Assembly: GCA_039587535.1 (NCBI GenBank)
Contig: JBDHIF010000011.1
Coordinates: 5,589 to 69,588, forward strand
Source: JAWLHJ01 sp039587535
GTDB lineage: Bacteria > Gemmatimonadota > Gemmatimonadetes > Longimicrobiales > Gaopeijiaceae
Direction: 5' to 3'
DNA: 64,000 nucleotides
Shown: positions 26,266-34,803 of the stretch, piece after piece
How positions within the stretch are numbered: position 1 is the stretch's first letter
Layout: every line of letters starts with the position of its first letter
Made by a program: the position numbers and the translations under genes
The notes under the pieces: generated by a model
What the model was told of the DNA's origin: nothing
The model's database searches: none
What the model saw: the letters and a program-made list of their open reading frames with translations, nothing else

Positions 26266-27684
26266 TCAGTCGCCGAAGTAGGGTTCGAGCGCGCTCGGCG
26301 GTGGCGGGGCGGTCAGTAGGCTCACGAGAATGAAGAGGACGGCGCTGGCGACGAACCCGGGTAGCACCGGCTCGATGGAAGGCGATCCGAACACCTCCCA
26401 GGCAAACGTGACGGCCACACCTCCGATCATCGCAGCAGCAGCGCCTTCCTTGGTCGCACGACGCCACACGACCCCGCCCACGACCGGCATCACGAACGCC
26501 GTGGCCATCAGCGCCGTGAAGAGCAGCACGATGAACTGGACGAGCTCGCCCTGACCGACTCCGCTCAGCAGCAGCATGACCGGCACGGAGCCTACGACCA
26601 GGATGCCGATCCGGTCCACCCACAACCTTCGACGCTGCGTCACCTCGGGGTGGATGAGGTTTTGGTAGATGTCCACCGAGAGTGCCGAGCCTGCGACGAT
26701 CAGAAGCGAATCGACGGTCGACATCATCGCGGCCGTGATGGCGGCGAGCATCACGGCGCCGAGCGTGGCAGGGAGCACGGCGCTCGCGACCATGGGCATC
26801 GCGAGGTCGCCCGTGGGAAGCTGAGGGAACAGCACGACCGCGGAGAGCGCGAGCACGAACACGAGCAAGTTCAGTCCGAGAATCATGATGATGGCGAACA
26901 GGATCCCACGCCGGACCGTCCGCATGTCTTTCATGGCGTAGAGCCGGATCAGCTTCTCCGGGGTGGCGATGCCTCCGAGGAAGAACGAAAGCCCCATGGT
27001 GAGGAGAAGCACGCCGGGCATCGTCTCCCATGTGAACACGAGGGGATGAGCCGATTCGGCCAGGCTCAGCAGTCCACCCATTCCGTCCACCTGCCGGAGC
27101 GCCAAGGGGACCGCGAACACCGCGCCGAGTCCCATCACCACGAGCTGGAACGCGTCGGTGTAGACGACGGCGACCATTCCGCCCACGACCGTATAGATCA
27201 GCAGGATCGCGGTGAACCCGACCATCCCGACGGTCGTCGGGACCCCGAAGACCGTGTTGGCGATGAGTCCTCCCGCCACGATCTGCGCCTGGATGTACAC
27301 GATGGTCGCAATCAGGATGATGCCTGCGGCCAGGCCCCGGATTCCCTTGCCGTAATAGCGGGTCTCCATGAAGGCCGGGAGCGTAAGCTCCTTTTGGCGA
27401 GTGAACCGTGGGGCCAGGACCGCGACCATGAACCAGTAGGAGAGTGGGATGGCCAACAGGACCCACCCGAAGGACCAGCCGGCCGTATACATGACCCCGA
27501 TGGTGCCGACGAACGTCCCGGCCGATGTGTGTGTGGCGGCCATGGTGGCGCCGCCGGTGAACCAGCCCAGGTTCCCGCCCGCGATCCAGTAATCGGTCTC
27601 GCTGTGCGTGGCCCGAAGGCTGTACCAGCCGATGGCGAAGACGACGAGGAAGTAACCGATGAAGACCCACATCTGCGCGGTCAT
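26266..27684 (-). CDS. Sodium:solute symporter (SSS family)
   Basis: The 472-aa polytopic inner-membrane protein has the SSS fold. MWVFIGYFLVVFAIGWYSLR is the first helix, and the Na+-binding/conserved region includes DYWIAGGNLGWF, ATHTSAGTFVG and YTVVGGMVAVVYTDAFQ. Family members import amino acids, sugars, pantothenate or small organic acids with sodium; the exact substrate is unknown. The ATG at 27684 overlaps the stop of a 33-aa membrane gene (ATGA), so the pair is translationally coupled. The context (dipeptidase, thiol dioxygenase) points to an amino-acid or peptide-derived substrate. Confidence 0.9.
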   Translation of the reverse strand: MTAQMWVFIGYFLVVFAIGWYSLRATHSETDYWIAGGNLGWFTGGATMAATHTSAGTFVGTIGVMYTAGWSFGWVLLAIPLSYWFMVAVLAPRFTRQKELTLPAFMETRYYGKGIRGLAAGIILIATIVYIQAQIVAGGLIANTVFGVPTTVGMVGFTAILLIYTVVGGMVAVVYTDAFQLVVMGLGAVFAVPLALRQVDGMGGLLSLAESAHPLVFTWETMPGVLLLTMGLSFFLGGIATPEKLIRLYAMKDMRTVRRGILFAIIMILGLNLLVFVLALSAVVLFPQLPTGDLAMPMVASAVLPATLGAVMLAAITAAMMSTVDSLLIVAGSALSVDIYQNLIHPEVTQRRRLWVDRIGILVVGSVPVMLLLSGVGQGELVQFIVLLFTALMATAFVMPVVGGVVWRRATKEGAAAAMIGGVAVTFAWEVFGSPSIEPVLPGFVASAVLFILVSLLTAPPPPSALEPYFGD

Positions 27685-27782
27685 CGGCGCTCCTCCCACC
27701 ACATCCACAGGGCGAAGAGGAGCACGATCACGCCGCAGGCGAGGAATAGCCCCCAGAAAATGAACCCAGGTCCTTCGCTCAT
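27681..27782 (-). CDS. 33-aa single-TM symporter accessory protein
   Basis: A 33-residue frame starts with MSEGPGF and has one strong membrane helix (IFWGLFLACGVIVLLFALWMW) followed by basic/acidic WEERR. It is coupled at both ends: its ATG overlaps the stop of the upstream membrane-protein gene, and its stop overlaps the symporter ATG. Small proteins of this kind are known as SSS-symporter partners. Both ATGA overlaps make this a real gene despite its size. Confidence 0.8.
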   Translation of the reverse strand: MSEGPGFIFWGLFLACGVIVLLFALWMWWEERR

Positions 27783-28474
27783 GCCGCCACCTTGCGGAGG
27801 TGGATCCAGCCCTGATAGCCGAAGGCGAGGAGGACCACCATGGCGAGAAGGTCGAGTCCGAGGGGCAAGCCCGGGCGCCACACGCCGTCCGCCCGCGCTC
27901 GCACGCTCACGAGTGCGGGAACGACGGCGAGCGTCGTGCCGTAGGTTCCGTCTTCGAGGCGGCGAAGGCCCGTCGGGAATCCCTCCGAGACCGCCCAGTC
28001 GGGAGGGACGCTGAGCTCGGCGCTGAAGAGGTCGGAGACGGCCTCCGTGGGCGGTAGCGAAACCGATAGCACCGGGATTCGGGCGTGCAGCGCGCCTTCG
28101 TCGTCTTCCACCGCGTTCCGGACAAGGTAGGTCAGCCGGACGACATCCGCGGTCAGGAGGCTCGAGGCGGGGATGGTGGCGCTCCGGCGCGAGCCGGATA
28201 GGGTGACGAGCTCGGTCGCGCCTCCGATTCCGTCGATTTCGAACTCCGATACGGTCGCATCGGCGAAGCCCAGGACCTGAACGTCGACGTCGATAGGGGC
28301 TTCCAGGGAGAGCCGGTACTCGATGCGTACCAGGGCGGTCCGGTCCTGCGCGGAGAACTCCGCGCTCAGGTGGGCCGACTCCACCACGCCCTGCGCGAGC
28401 GCGGCCCCCGGGTGCAGGCCGGCACTCCAAGCCGTAAGGGCCGCCGTCACTACGAGCGCACGATTCAGGCCCAC
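27779..28474 (-). CDS. Membrane-anchored protein of unknown function
   Basis: The 231-aa protein has an N-terminal signal segment (ALVVTAALTAWSAGLHPGAALAQ), an exported beta-rich domain (about residues 30-190) and a C-terminal membrane helix (LDLLAMVVLLAFGYQGWIHL) with a short basic tail. I do not recognise the family. The GTG at 28474 is chosen because it precedes the signal peptide and overlaps the 3' end of the dipeptidase gene by 10 nt. Its stop overlaps the 33-aa gene. It lies in the dipeptidase-symporter operon and may be an envelope subunit of the uptake system. Confidence 0.7.
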   Translation of the reverse strand: MGLNRALVVTAALTAWSAGLHPGAALAQGVVESAHLSAEFSAQDRTALVRIEYRLSLEAPIDVDVQVLGFADATVSEFEIDGIGGATELVTLSGSRRSATIPASSLLTADVVRLTYLVRNAVEDDEGALHARIPVLSVSLPPTEAVSDLFSAELSVPPDWAVSEGFPTGLRRLEDGTYGTTLAVVPALVSVRARADGVWRPGLPLGLDLLAMVVLLAFGYQGWIHLRKVAA

Positions 28475-29679
28475 GCCTCCTTCATCACGCGTAGCGCGTT
28501 CCCTCCCATCACCTTCTCGATGTCCTCGTCGGCGTAACCCTCCTTGACGAGCCATCGGACGATGTTGTGGGACCCTTCCGTCGGATTCTCGAGGCCCTCT
28601 ACGTACTCGACCTCGTCGAACTGTTGGTCGGGCTTTCCTTTCCCTCGTGACTCCTTGATCGAGAGATTGGCCATGTACGTGTGGTGAAGCCCGACGTGAT
28701 CGCCGTAGACCGTGTCGGGTCCGAACCCCACGTGATCAATGCCGACCAGCCCCTTCACGTATTCGAAATGCTCCATGAAGGCGGCGATGTCGTGGACGCG
28801 CCGGTTTTTCGTCAGCGTCGTATGCGGGGCGCACTCGATCCCGATCACGCCGCCCTTGGCCGCGACCGCTTCGAGCACTTCGTCTGGCGCAAGCCGGTTC
28901 GAGTCCCAAAGCGCTCGGGCTCCGATGTGGGAGAGCACGATCGGCTTCTCGCTGTGCTCCACCGTGTCGAGGGTCGTCTGGTCACCGCAGTGGGAGCAGT
29001 CGATCAGCAGCCCGACCTTGTTCATGCGTCGGACAGCCTTCTGGCCGAATTTCGTCAGGCCGCCGTCCCGGTCCTCCTTCAGTCCGTTGCCGAGCGCGTT
29101 CGACTCCGAGTACGTGACTCCGAGCGCCCGGACTCCGAATCCATGCAGCAGGTCGATCCGGTCGAGATCGTGCTCGATCATGGCCGCGCCCTCCATCGAT
29201 GCGATCCACGCCACCCGGCCCTCGTCATGGGCTCGCTGCACGTCCTCGACGCGACGGCAGTGGATGAGGAAGTCCTGGTGCGCGAGGTCGCAGAGTCTCA
29301 TCCCGAGGTCGTGGAGCACGTCGTCCCACTGCCAGCCCGATCTCGAATGGATCGTGCAGATGCCGTCCATGAGATTGTCGAAGACCGCATCCCAGTGCGA
29401 GGCGGCGAGTCCCTCGAAGGCGGTGGCCATACGCCCATGGCGCACATACTCGGGCGTCTCCTCGATGCGGTCCGGGAAGACACCCAGGTGCTCGTGCATC
29501 GAGACGAACAGACAGTCGTCGACGAGTCTCGATACGCGCTCCTCTTCCTGCTCGGTCAGGGGCACGACGAAGGCAGGAACCCGTTCGACCTGCCGGGCAA
29601 GCCTGAACGGCTTGTAGTCGGTGTCGGGCTCCAGGTAGGAGAAGGACTCGTAGCCGTCCCAGTTCTTCTGGCGTCCCAT
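28465..29679 (-). CDS. Membrane dipeptidase (M19, renal dipeptidase family)
   Basis: The 404-aa zinc dipeptidase shows M19 motifs in order: the N-terminal DCLFVSMHEHLG region, ASMEGAAMIEHDL (bridging Glu), GLLIDCSHCGDQT (metal His), PIVLSHIGARAL (metal His) and GIDHVGFGPD. M19 enzymes hydrolyse dipeptides, including cysteinylglycine derived from glutathione. No signal peptide is visible, so it is probably cytoplasmic. It is the first gene of a minus-strand operon with a membrane protein, a small accessory protein, an SSS symporter and a thiol dioxygenase, consistent with uptake and breakdown of sulfur-containing dipeptides. Confidence 0.92.
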   Translation of the reverse strand: MGRQKNWDGYESFSYLEPDTDYKPFRLARQVERVPAFVVPLTEQEEERVSRLVDDCLFVSMHEHLGVFPDRIEETPEYVRHGRMATAFEGLAASHWDAVFDNLMDGICTIHSRSGWQWDDVLHDLGMRLCDLAHQDFLIHCRRVEDVQRAHDEGRVAWIASMEGAAMIEHDLDRIDLLHGFGVRALGVTYSESNALGNGLKEDRDGGLTKFGQKAVRRMNKVGLLIDCSHCGDQTTLDTVEHSEKPIVLSHIGARALWDSNRLAPDEVLEAVAAKGGVIGIECAPHTTLTKNRRVHDIAAFMEHFEYVKGLVGIDHVGFGPDTVYGDHVGLHHTYMANLSIKESRGKGKPDQQFDEVEYVEGLENPTEGSHNIVRWLVKEGYADEDIEKVMGGNALRVMKEAWA

Positions 29680-29858
29680 CGAGTAGGCTCCGTGCCGTGG
29701 ATATGGGTGCTAAAAAGTCAGGAGGCTAAGGGAGCGACCCGCGTGCTCCTGCGCCAGGGGTGCGTAGTCCACAGGGAGAGAGATCGGAGTTGGATCTTCC
29801 TGGCCCGGGATGTCGACCCCGTCGAGGAGGGTCTGGTCTCACACCGCTTCGCGGTGAC

Positions 29859-30539
29859 TCAACGCCCGACCGCCAGCTCCCACCCCAGGCGGATGAACCA
29901 GGGGCGCGGGCGAAGCCGAACGACCTCGCTACTCTGCAGCTCGTCGTCGTCGGTCTCCCGGTAGATCCAGGTTTCGCGGGTCACGTCGTAGGCGAGGTTC
30001 CAGAGCTCGACGTCGAGGACCACGGCCTGCCGTCCGAGCCCGTAGCGAAGCCCGGCGCCCACGGTCCATGTCCAAAGGTCCTTGGTCCAGAGCCGGCCGC
30101 CTGTCACCCGCACGAGCGGGCTCACGGGTCCTGCCGTCCAAGGGGTCAGCACCGCTCCGATCCGGCCTGCCCAGAACGTCTCTCCCGGGATCCTCGGCCC
30201 CACCGATGTACGTCGGTAGGTCGCACCATCCATCGGAGCGGGGAGGCTGAGGGCGTCGTTCGCCTCCGTACAGGAGGAGGCGAACGAGCCCGTCCAGGTC
30301 AGGCTGCCCTCGATGGCCACGAGGTTGGACCAGGACCGACCCGCGCCGACGTTGAACCCGACGTAGCGACCCTCGCAGCCCCCACTCTCGAACTCGTCCG
30401 GATAAGCCGTGATCGGGCCGACCCCGATCCCGACCGTCGTGCCGGAGGGTTGAGCAGACAGGGAAGGGGCAGCGACCGTCGCGAGGACGAGAAGCGCGAT
30501 CGCTGCAGGAAGGAAGCGAAGGTGGTGACGCCGGGTCAT
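29859..30539 (-). CDS. Predicted outer-membrane beta-barrel protein, unknown function
   Basis: The 226-aa protein has a signal peptide (LRFLPAAIALLVLATVAAPSLSAQ) followed by alternating amphipathic strands (VGFNVGAGRSWSNLVAIEGS, WTVGAGLRYGLG) and a C-terminal strand WFIRLGWELAVGR that ends in an aromatic/basic pattern. This suggests a small outer-membrane barrel. Met at 30539 is taken as start because it directly precedes the basic n-region of the signal peptide. It stands alone between the dipeptidase operon and a divergent FAD oxidase. Confidence 0.65.
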   Translation of the reverse strand: MTRRHHLRFLPAAIALLVLATVAAPSLSAQPSGTTVGIGVGPITAYPDEFESGGCEGRYVGFNVGAGRSWSNLVAIEGSLTWTGSFASSCTEANDALSLPAPMDGATYRRTSVGPRIPGETFWAGRIGAVLTPWTAGPVSPLVRVTGGRLWTKDLWTWTVGAGLRYGLGRQAVVLDVELWNLAYDVTRETWIYRETDDDELQSSEVVRLRPRPWFIRLGWELAVGR

Positions 30540-30748
30540 AGGGGCTCCTTCTGGCATGAACCGAAAGCGGATCGGCTGGAGGTCGAGCGTGCCTCAAGAA
30601 ACGATCCGCAGGGTGGAGACGTGACCTTCGAGCGGTCGTCATGCGCCCCTCCACGTATGGCGCCCGAGCGGCTTAGGCGCTATCTCGTAGCGCACTTACT
30701 GAGGCGGCTGATGCTGTCTGAAAGCCATTCTGCATCCCGGAGGATCCC

Positions 30749-32170
30749 GTGCCAGACTTCACGACACTCGATGGCGACATCGTCACCCTTGCGGACGTCT
30801 CGGTGGCTTCCCTCTCGGAGTCACTCGACGGCGAGGTCATGACACCCTCCAGCGCGGGCTATGACGAGGCGCGATCGATCTGGAACGACATGATCGATCG
30901 GCGGCCCGGCCTGATCGTCATGTGTGAGAGCGCGGAGGATGTGGCCAGGGGGGTGCGCTTCGCAGCCGAGCACCGCGTCCTCCTGTCCATACACGGCGCC
31001 GGCCACAACATCGCGGGCAACGCCGTGTGTGACGGAGGTGTCGTGATCTCCTTCGCGCGAATGAAGGACGTCGCGGTCGATCCAGCGTCGCGCACCGTAC
31101 GTGTCCAGCCTGGGGCGACGCTCGGGGACCTCGATGCGGCGACGCAAGTCCACGGCCTTGCCGTGCCCACCGGGATCAACTCGACGACCGGCATCGCGGG
31201 GCTGACGCTCGGTGGAGGATTCGGATGGCTGAGTCGGAAGCACGGGATGACGGTCGACAACCTGCTGTCCGCCGACGTCGTTCTCGCGGATGGGTCTTCG
31301 GTGGTGGCGAGCGAGACGGAACACACGGACCTCTTCTGGGGACTCCGCGGTGGGGGCGGCAACTTCGGTGTCGTGACGTCGTTCGAGTTCCAGGCGCATC
31401 CCATCGGGCCCGAGGTTCTGTCTGGGCTGATCGTCCACCCGTTCTCGGACGCCCCATCCGTGCTCCGGGCCTACCGTGACTACCTGAAGGGCGTGTCCGA
31501 CGAGGTCACCGTGTGGGTCGTTTTGCGGAAGGCCCCGCCGCTGCCGTTCCTGCCGGAAGAAGTCCACGGGACGCCGGTCGTCGTCCTGGCGGCGATGTAC
31601 GCGGGAGACATGGCTGAGGGCGAGGCCGCGCTCGCGCCCTTGCGCGCGATCGGAAATCCCATCGCAGACGTCATCGGACCGCACCCGTTCGCCGGGTGGC
31701 AACAGGCGTTCGACCCGCTGTTGGAGCCGGGCGCGCGCAACTACTGGAAGACCCACGATTTCACCGAGATGAGCGACGAGGTGATCGACGCCGCCCTCGA
31801 GTTCGTTCCCACGCTGCCTGATCCACAGTCAGAGGTCTTCTTCGCTCAACTGGGGGGAGCACAGGGACGTGTCGCCGACGACGCGACCGCATATCAGGGC
31901 CGGAGCGCAGGGTTCCTGATGAACGTCCACGGCCGGTGGAGCGACCCGGAGGCGGACGAACGCTGCATCGCGTGGTGTCGAGATCTCTACGAGCGGATGA
32001 CTCCACTCGCGACCGGCGAGGCGTACGTGAACTTCATGACCGAGGATGAGGGCGAACGGGTCGAAACGGCCTACGGGTCCAGCTACGCTCGCTTGGTCGA
32101 CGTGAAGAACACGTATGATCCGACCAATCTCTTCCGGATGAATCAGAACGTGGCTCCGACGGTCGGATAG
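30749..32170 (+). CDS. FAD-linked oxidoreductase (berberine-bridge-enzyme type)
   Basis: The 473-aa protein (GTG start) has an FAD-binding-4 domain (about residues 40-210) with SIHGAGHNIAG, where the His is the likely covalent FAD attachment, and GLTLGGGFGWLSRKHG and RGGGGNFGVVTSFEF. The C-terminal BBE domain ends in YDPTNLFRMNQN. Such enzymes oxidise sugars, alcohols or secondary metabolites with O2. No signal peptide is visible. It is monocistronic and followed by a strong terminator; the natural substrate is unknown. Confidence 0.9.
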   Translation: MPDFTTLDGDIVTLADVSVASLSESLDGEVMTPSSAGYDEARSIWNDMIDRRPGLIVMCESAEDVARGVRFAAEHRVLLSIHGAGHNIAGNAVCDGGVVISFARMKDVAVDPASRTVRVQPGATLGDLDAATQVHGLAVPTGINSTTGIAGLTLGGGFGWLSRKHGMTVDNLLSADVVLADGSSVVASETEHTDLFWGLRGGGGNFGVVTSFEFQAHPIGPEVLSGLIVHPFSDAPSVLRAYRDYLKGVSDEVTVWVVLRKAPPLPFLPEEVHGTPVVVLAAMYAGDMAEGEAALAPLRAIGNPIADVIGPHPFAGWQQAFDPLLEPGARNYWKTHDFTEMSDEVIDAALEFVPTLPDPQSEVFFAQLGGAQGRVADDATAYQGRSAGFLMNVHGRWSDPEADERCIAWCRDLYERMTPLATGEAYVNFMTEDEGERVETAYGSSYARLVDVKNTYDPTNLFRMNQNVAPTVG

Positions 32171-32216
32171 ACCGGGGAGCGTTTCGGGGGACCTGAGGCC
32201 CCGCCATGGAACGCGG

Positions 32217-32252
32217 AAGCCCCGCTCGAGTCGACTGCCTCGAGCGGGGCTT
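32217..32252 (+). terminator. Intrinsic terminator after the FAD oxidase
   Basis: A 14-bp perfect stem, AAGCCCCGCTCGAG (32217-32230) with CTCGAGCGGGGCTT (32239-32252), has an 8-nt loop. It lies 47 nt after the oxidase stop, upstream of the convergent HU gene. Confidence 0.8.
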
Positions 32253-32368
32253 GCTGCGTTCGTCCTCTGGCGGACTCCCGTGGGTCAAACCGGGACTCGC
32301 CTCAGGCGTTCATGCCTGGGCGGTCGTTCCGATTATCTCGCGAGCCGGTCGGGTCGAAGGTCCTTGGG

Positions 32369-32662
32369 TCAGGTGCGGACGCGATCCTTGAGCCCCTTGC
32401 CGGCCTTGAAGGTCGGGACGGTCATGGCGGGGATCTGAATCGTCTCGCCCGTGCGGGGGTTACGGCCCTCACGCGCCTTCCGGCGCCGCGTGCCGAACGT
32501 GCCGAAGCCCGAGATCGTGAAGTCACGGCCGCCGTCCAACTCGACCGCGATGATCCCTTCCCTCGGCTCCGTCGAGAAGATGTGGTCGATCACCTCGCGA
32601 GCCTTGGCTTTGCTGAGGTCCGCCTTCTTGGCGAGCTTCGCCGAAAATTCGTCCTTGGTCAT
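32369..32662 (-). CDS. HU/IHF-family DNA-binding protein
   Basis: This 97-aa nucleoid protein shows the HU fold: an N-terminal helical dimerisation part (MTKDEFSAKLAKKADLSKAK) and the DNA-binding beta arm with GFGTFGTRRRKAREGRNPRTG followed by IPAMTVPTFKAGKGLKD. It bends DNA and organises the chromosome. ATG 32662 is preceded by a strong GGGGGAGGA ribosome-binding site; the 18 extra upstream in-frame codons are not HU-like. The beta-arm tip has the usual RNPRTG motif, so it is a normal HU rather than a specialised variant. Confidence 0.95.
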   Translation of the reverse strand: MTKDEFSAKLAKKADLSKAKAREVIDHIFSTEPREGIIAVELDGGRDFTISGFGTFGTRRRKAREGRNPRTGETIQIPAMTVPTFKAGKGLKDRVRT

Positions 32663-32872
32663 CCTCGATCCTCCCCCTGCAATGGTGATAAACACAACGA
32701 ATCCGAATGCTAGCAATTACGCACGATTCGGGGGGCTCGCAAGGGCTTGCACTTCATTGCCCGGCCAGAAGAGACGCGGGTTTCGTCGATTTCGACCCCA
32801 ACCGGCGTGCTCGTGACGGGGTCGCCAGGAATGAATCCCGGCCCCGCTCGCATCACGAACGCTGACCTTTCC

Positions 32873-33427
32873 TCACTCGGCGGGGACAACCCCGCAGCTC
32901 TCATCGACCGCTCTCGAAATCTCGCTCGCGGTCACGCTGCCGTCGTCGAAGTATTCGTCCCGCAGCCTCTGGACGGTCCAGTCGCGGAGGCGCTCAGGGT
33001 CCGCCCCACGACGCATGAGAACCGCCGATTCCGCGCATAGGGCTTGGGTTTCCAGCCTCAGGCGGCCCCGAGGCGTCACGGCCTGGCGGGCAAACTCCGT
33101 CGCCCCGAGAAGGTCGCATTGGTCGGCGTGGGCGGCTTCGTGGATGAAGGTGAGCTCTTCCTGTGAAGGGTGGAGCTCCTCGTCGAAACGCTGCAGCGGG
33201 CCGACGCCGGGCAGACACAGCGTGAGGGCCTCGGCCCCCTCGGGGATGGGCATGACATAGAACACCGACGGGATGAGCAGGACCAGGCTGGCGGCGGCGA
33301 GCAATATCACCGTAGCTCCGGCGGTGACGACTCCGGAGACCGTGGGCGGCGCCAGGCGCGCGGGGACTCCGGTTGCCGGCGCCTCCGTGGTGCTTTGACG
33401 CCCGTCAGGGGGGTGGGGCCGTCGCAT
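32873..33427 (-). CDS. Membrane-anchored protein with HEAAH motif
   Basis: The 184-aa protein has one membrane helix (about residues 30-60; VTAGATVILLAAASLVLLIPS) and then an extracytoplasmic domain containing TFIHEAAHADQCDLLG. This HExxH motif (residues about 95-99) is typical of zinc metallopeptidases; a third ligand is not obvious and the domain is short. Three cysteines follow. I do not recognise the family. It lies downstream of no operon partner and is on the same strand as the HU gene, about 210 nt away. Confidence 0.6.
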   Translation of the reverse strand: MRRPHPPDGRQSTTEAPATGVPARLAPPTVSGVVTAGATVILLAAASLVLLIPSVFYVMPIPEGAEALTLCLPGVGPLQRFDEELHPSQEELTFIHEAAHADQCDLLGATEFARQAVTPRGRLRLETQALCAESAVLMRRGADPERLRDWTVQRLRDEYFDDGSVTASEISRAVDESCGVVPAE

Positions 33428-33700
33428 CTGCGTCTCCGGGATTCCATGAACCGTCTGCCAGTCGGTTGATGGAAATTCCGGACCAGGGAGTCACGAAAGT
33501 CATAACTCATTGGCAATACGCGTCATGAGGCCACAGATGGGTATCCGGAGGTGTGGCGCATCCGGACCACCCTGATGTTTACGTGCTACAGTGGGCGACG
33601 GGACGCACGAGCCCACCCGAAAGATGTCGTGAATCCCTGAGGGATGTGCACTCGTAGGGGGAGTCAGCGAGGCTTCGTGGTCGTAGACGATTAGGGGGGC

Positions 33701-34618
33701 GTGATGCACGACGAGTTCGAGAAGGCGGTGACGGGCGGCGCGACGAGGCGCGGGCTCTCTCCGATGGGATGGATCGTCCTTGCGGTGGCCTTCTTCGGGC
33801 TGGTGGGCACGCTGGGGGTCGGCTTCGTGGCCTACCGAGTCGCCAGTGGAGTAGGTGACGAGATCAGGAGCGCGGTGACCCGCGAGCTCGGCGCGACGCC
33901 CGGTGTGGTCGCGGCGAGAATGGCGTCACGCCTGGCCGGCGCCGACGAGCTTGTCTCGTTGGATCCCGAGGCCGGCTTGGCCCTCCTGTCGGACATGGAC
34001 GGTGAAGACGCGCCGATGGACGTCCTGCGGACGATGGCCTCGCCGCTGGGGATGCCTGACGGATCTGCCCACCCCGACGCCCCGGAGGATGGGGGCGGGG
34101 CTTCCTTGCGTATCAGATCCGGGGACAGCCGGGTTGCCTTCGATCTGAGCCGCACGGAAGACGGGGGCCTGCTCACCATCGACTCTGACGAGGGACGCGT
34201 AAACCTGCAGCTGGTGGAAGGCGACGGCGGGGGTCATCTCCGAATCCAGGCCGACCACAGAGACGTCGTAGTCTCGTTCGGCGGCGAGGCGGAGGGTGCG
34301 CCTCGGTGGGTCGATCGAGTGCGAGAGATTCCCGGACGAGCCCAACCGGTGGCATCCATCCGATCGGACCGGGGCCGTCTCGGCGCCGTGGCCTGGGAAT
34401 CGTCCGAGGACCCATCCGAGCTCCTCGCGTCATGGGCCGAAGCGGTGGAGGCGGAAGGATACGAGGTGAAGGTCGAGCACCGTGTCCGTGATGGAGCGGA
34501 GGCGCACGGATCACTCTGGGGCCGGCACGCGGTCGACGAGCGGATGATCTTCGTTGTCGCGCATCGAGACCACCGTGGGCGGTCGGGCGTGCTCGTGGGG
34601 TACGGCGAGAAGCGCTAG
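33701..34618 (+). CDS. Single-TM protein of unknown function
   Basis: The 305-aa protein has a short cytoplasmic N-terminus, one membrane helix (about residues 22-47; MGWIVLAVAFFGLVGTLGVG) and a long acidic domain of beta character (GGASLRIRSGDSRVAF, GGGHLRIQADHRDVVVSFGG). Its repeated blocks resemble the DUF4097-like beta-helix type only loosely. No catalytic motif is seen. The gene has an isolated position between a divergent HEAAH protein and a YczE-like gene, with about 270 nt of non-coding DNA upstream. Confidence 0.6.
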   Translation: MMHDEFEKAVTGGATRRGLSPMGWIVLAVAFFGLVGTLGVGFVAYRVASGVGDEIRSAVTRELGATPGVVAARMASRLAGADELVSLDPEAGLALLSDMDGEDAPMDVLRTMASPLGMPDGSAHPDAPEDGGGASLRIRSGDSRVAFDLSRTEDGGLLTIDSDEGRVNLQLVEGDGGGHLRIQADHRDVVVSFGGEAEGAPRWVDRVREIPGRAQPVASIRSDRGRLGAVAWESSEDPSELLASWAEAVEAEGYEVKVEHRVRDGAEAHGSLWGRHAVDERMIFVVAHRDHRGRSGVLVGYGEKR

Positions 34619-34803
34619 CCAGGGTTCGTTCGGAGCACCGCTTCCCGCATCCTGGGGGCGATCCCGTCTCGAGTCCCGCGTCGGCTCGTGGCGCCGACCG
34701 AATCGCGACCCCTGTTTGTGTATCTTGGCGCGGGCCCCCACCGTGAGCGAAGCTTCCCGACGAGGGTGCCTCTCCTTGAACGCCCTGGAGGCTGGCGCCC
34801 CCC

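Noticed and set aside
26650..28014. 454-codon plus-strand frame opposite the symporter
   Set aside because: It is a His/Asp/Glu-rich artefact of GC-rich codons, antisense to the SSS symporter and its coupled neighbours.
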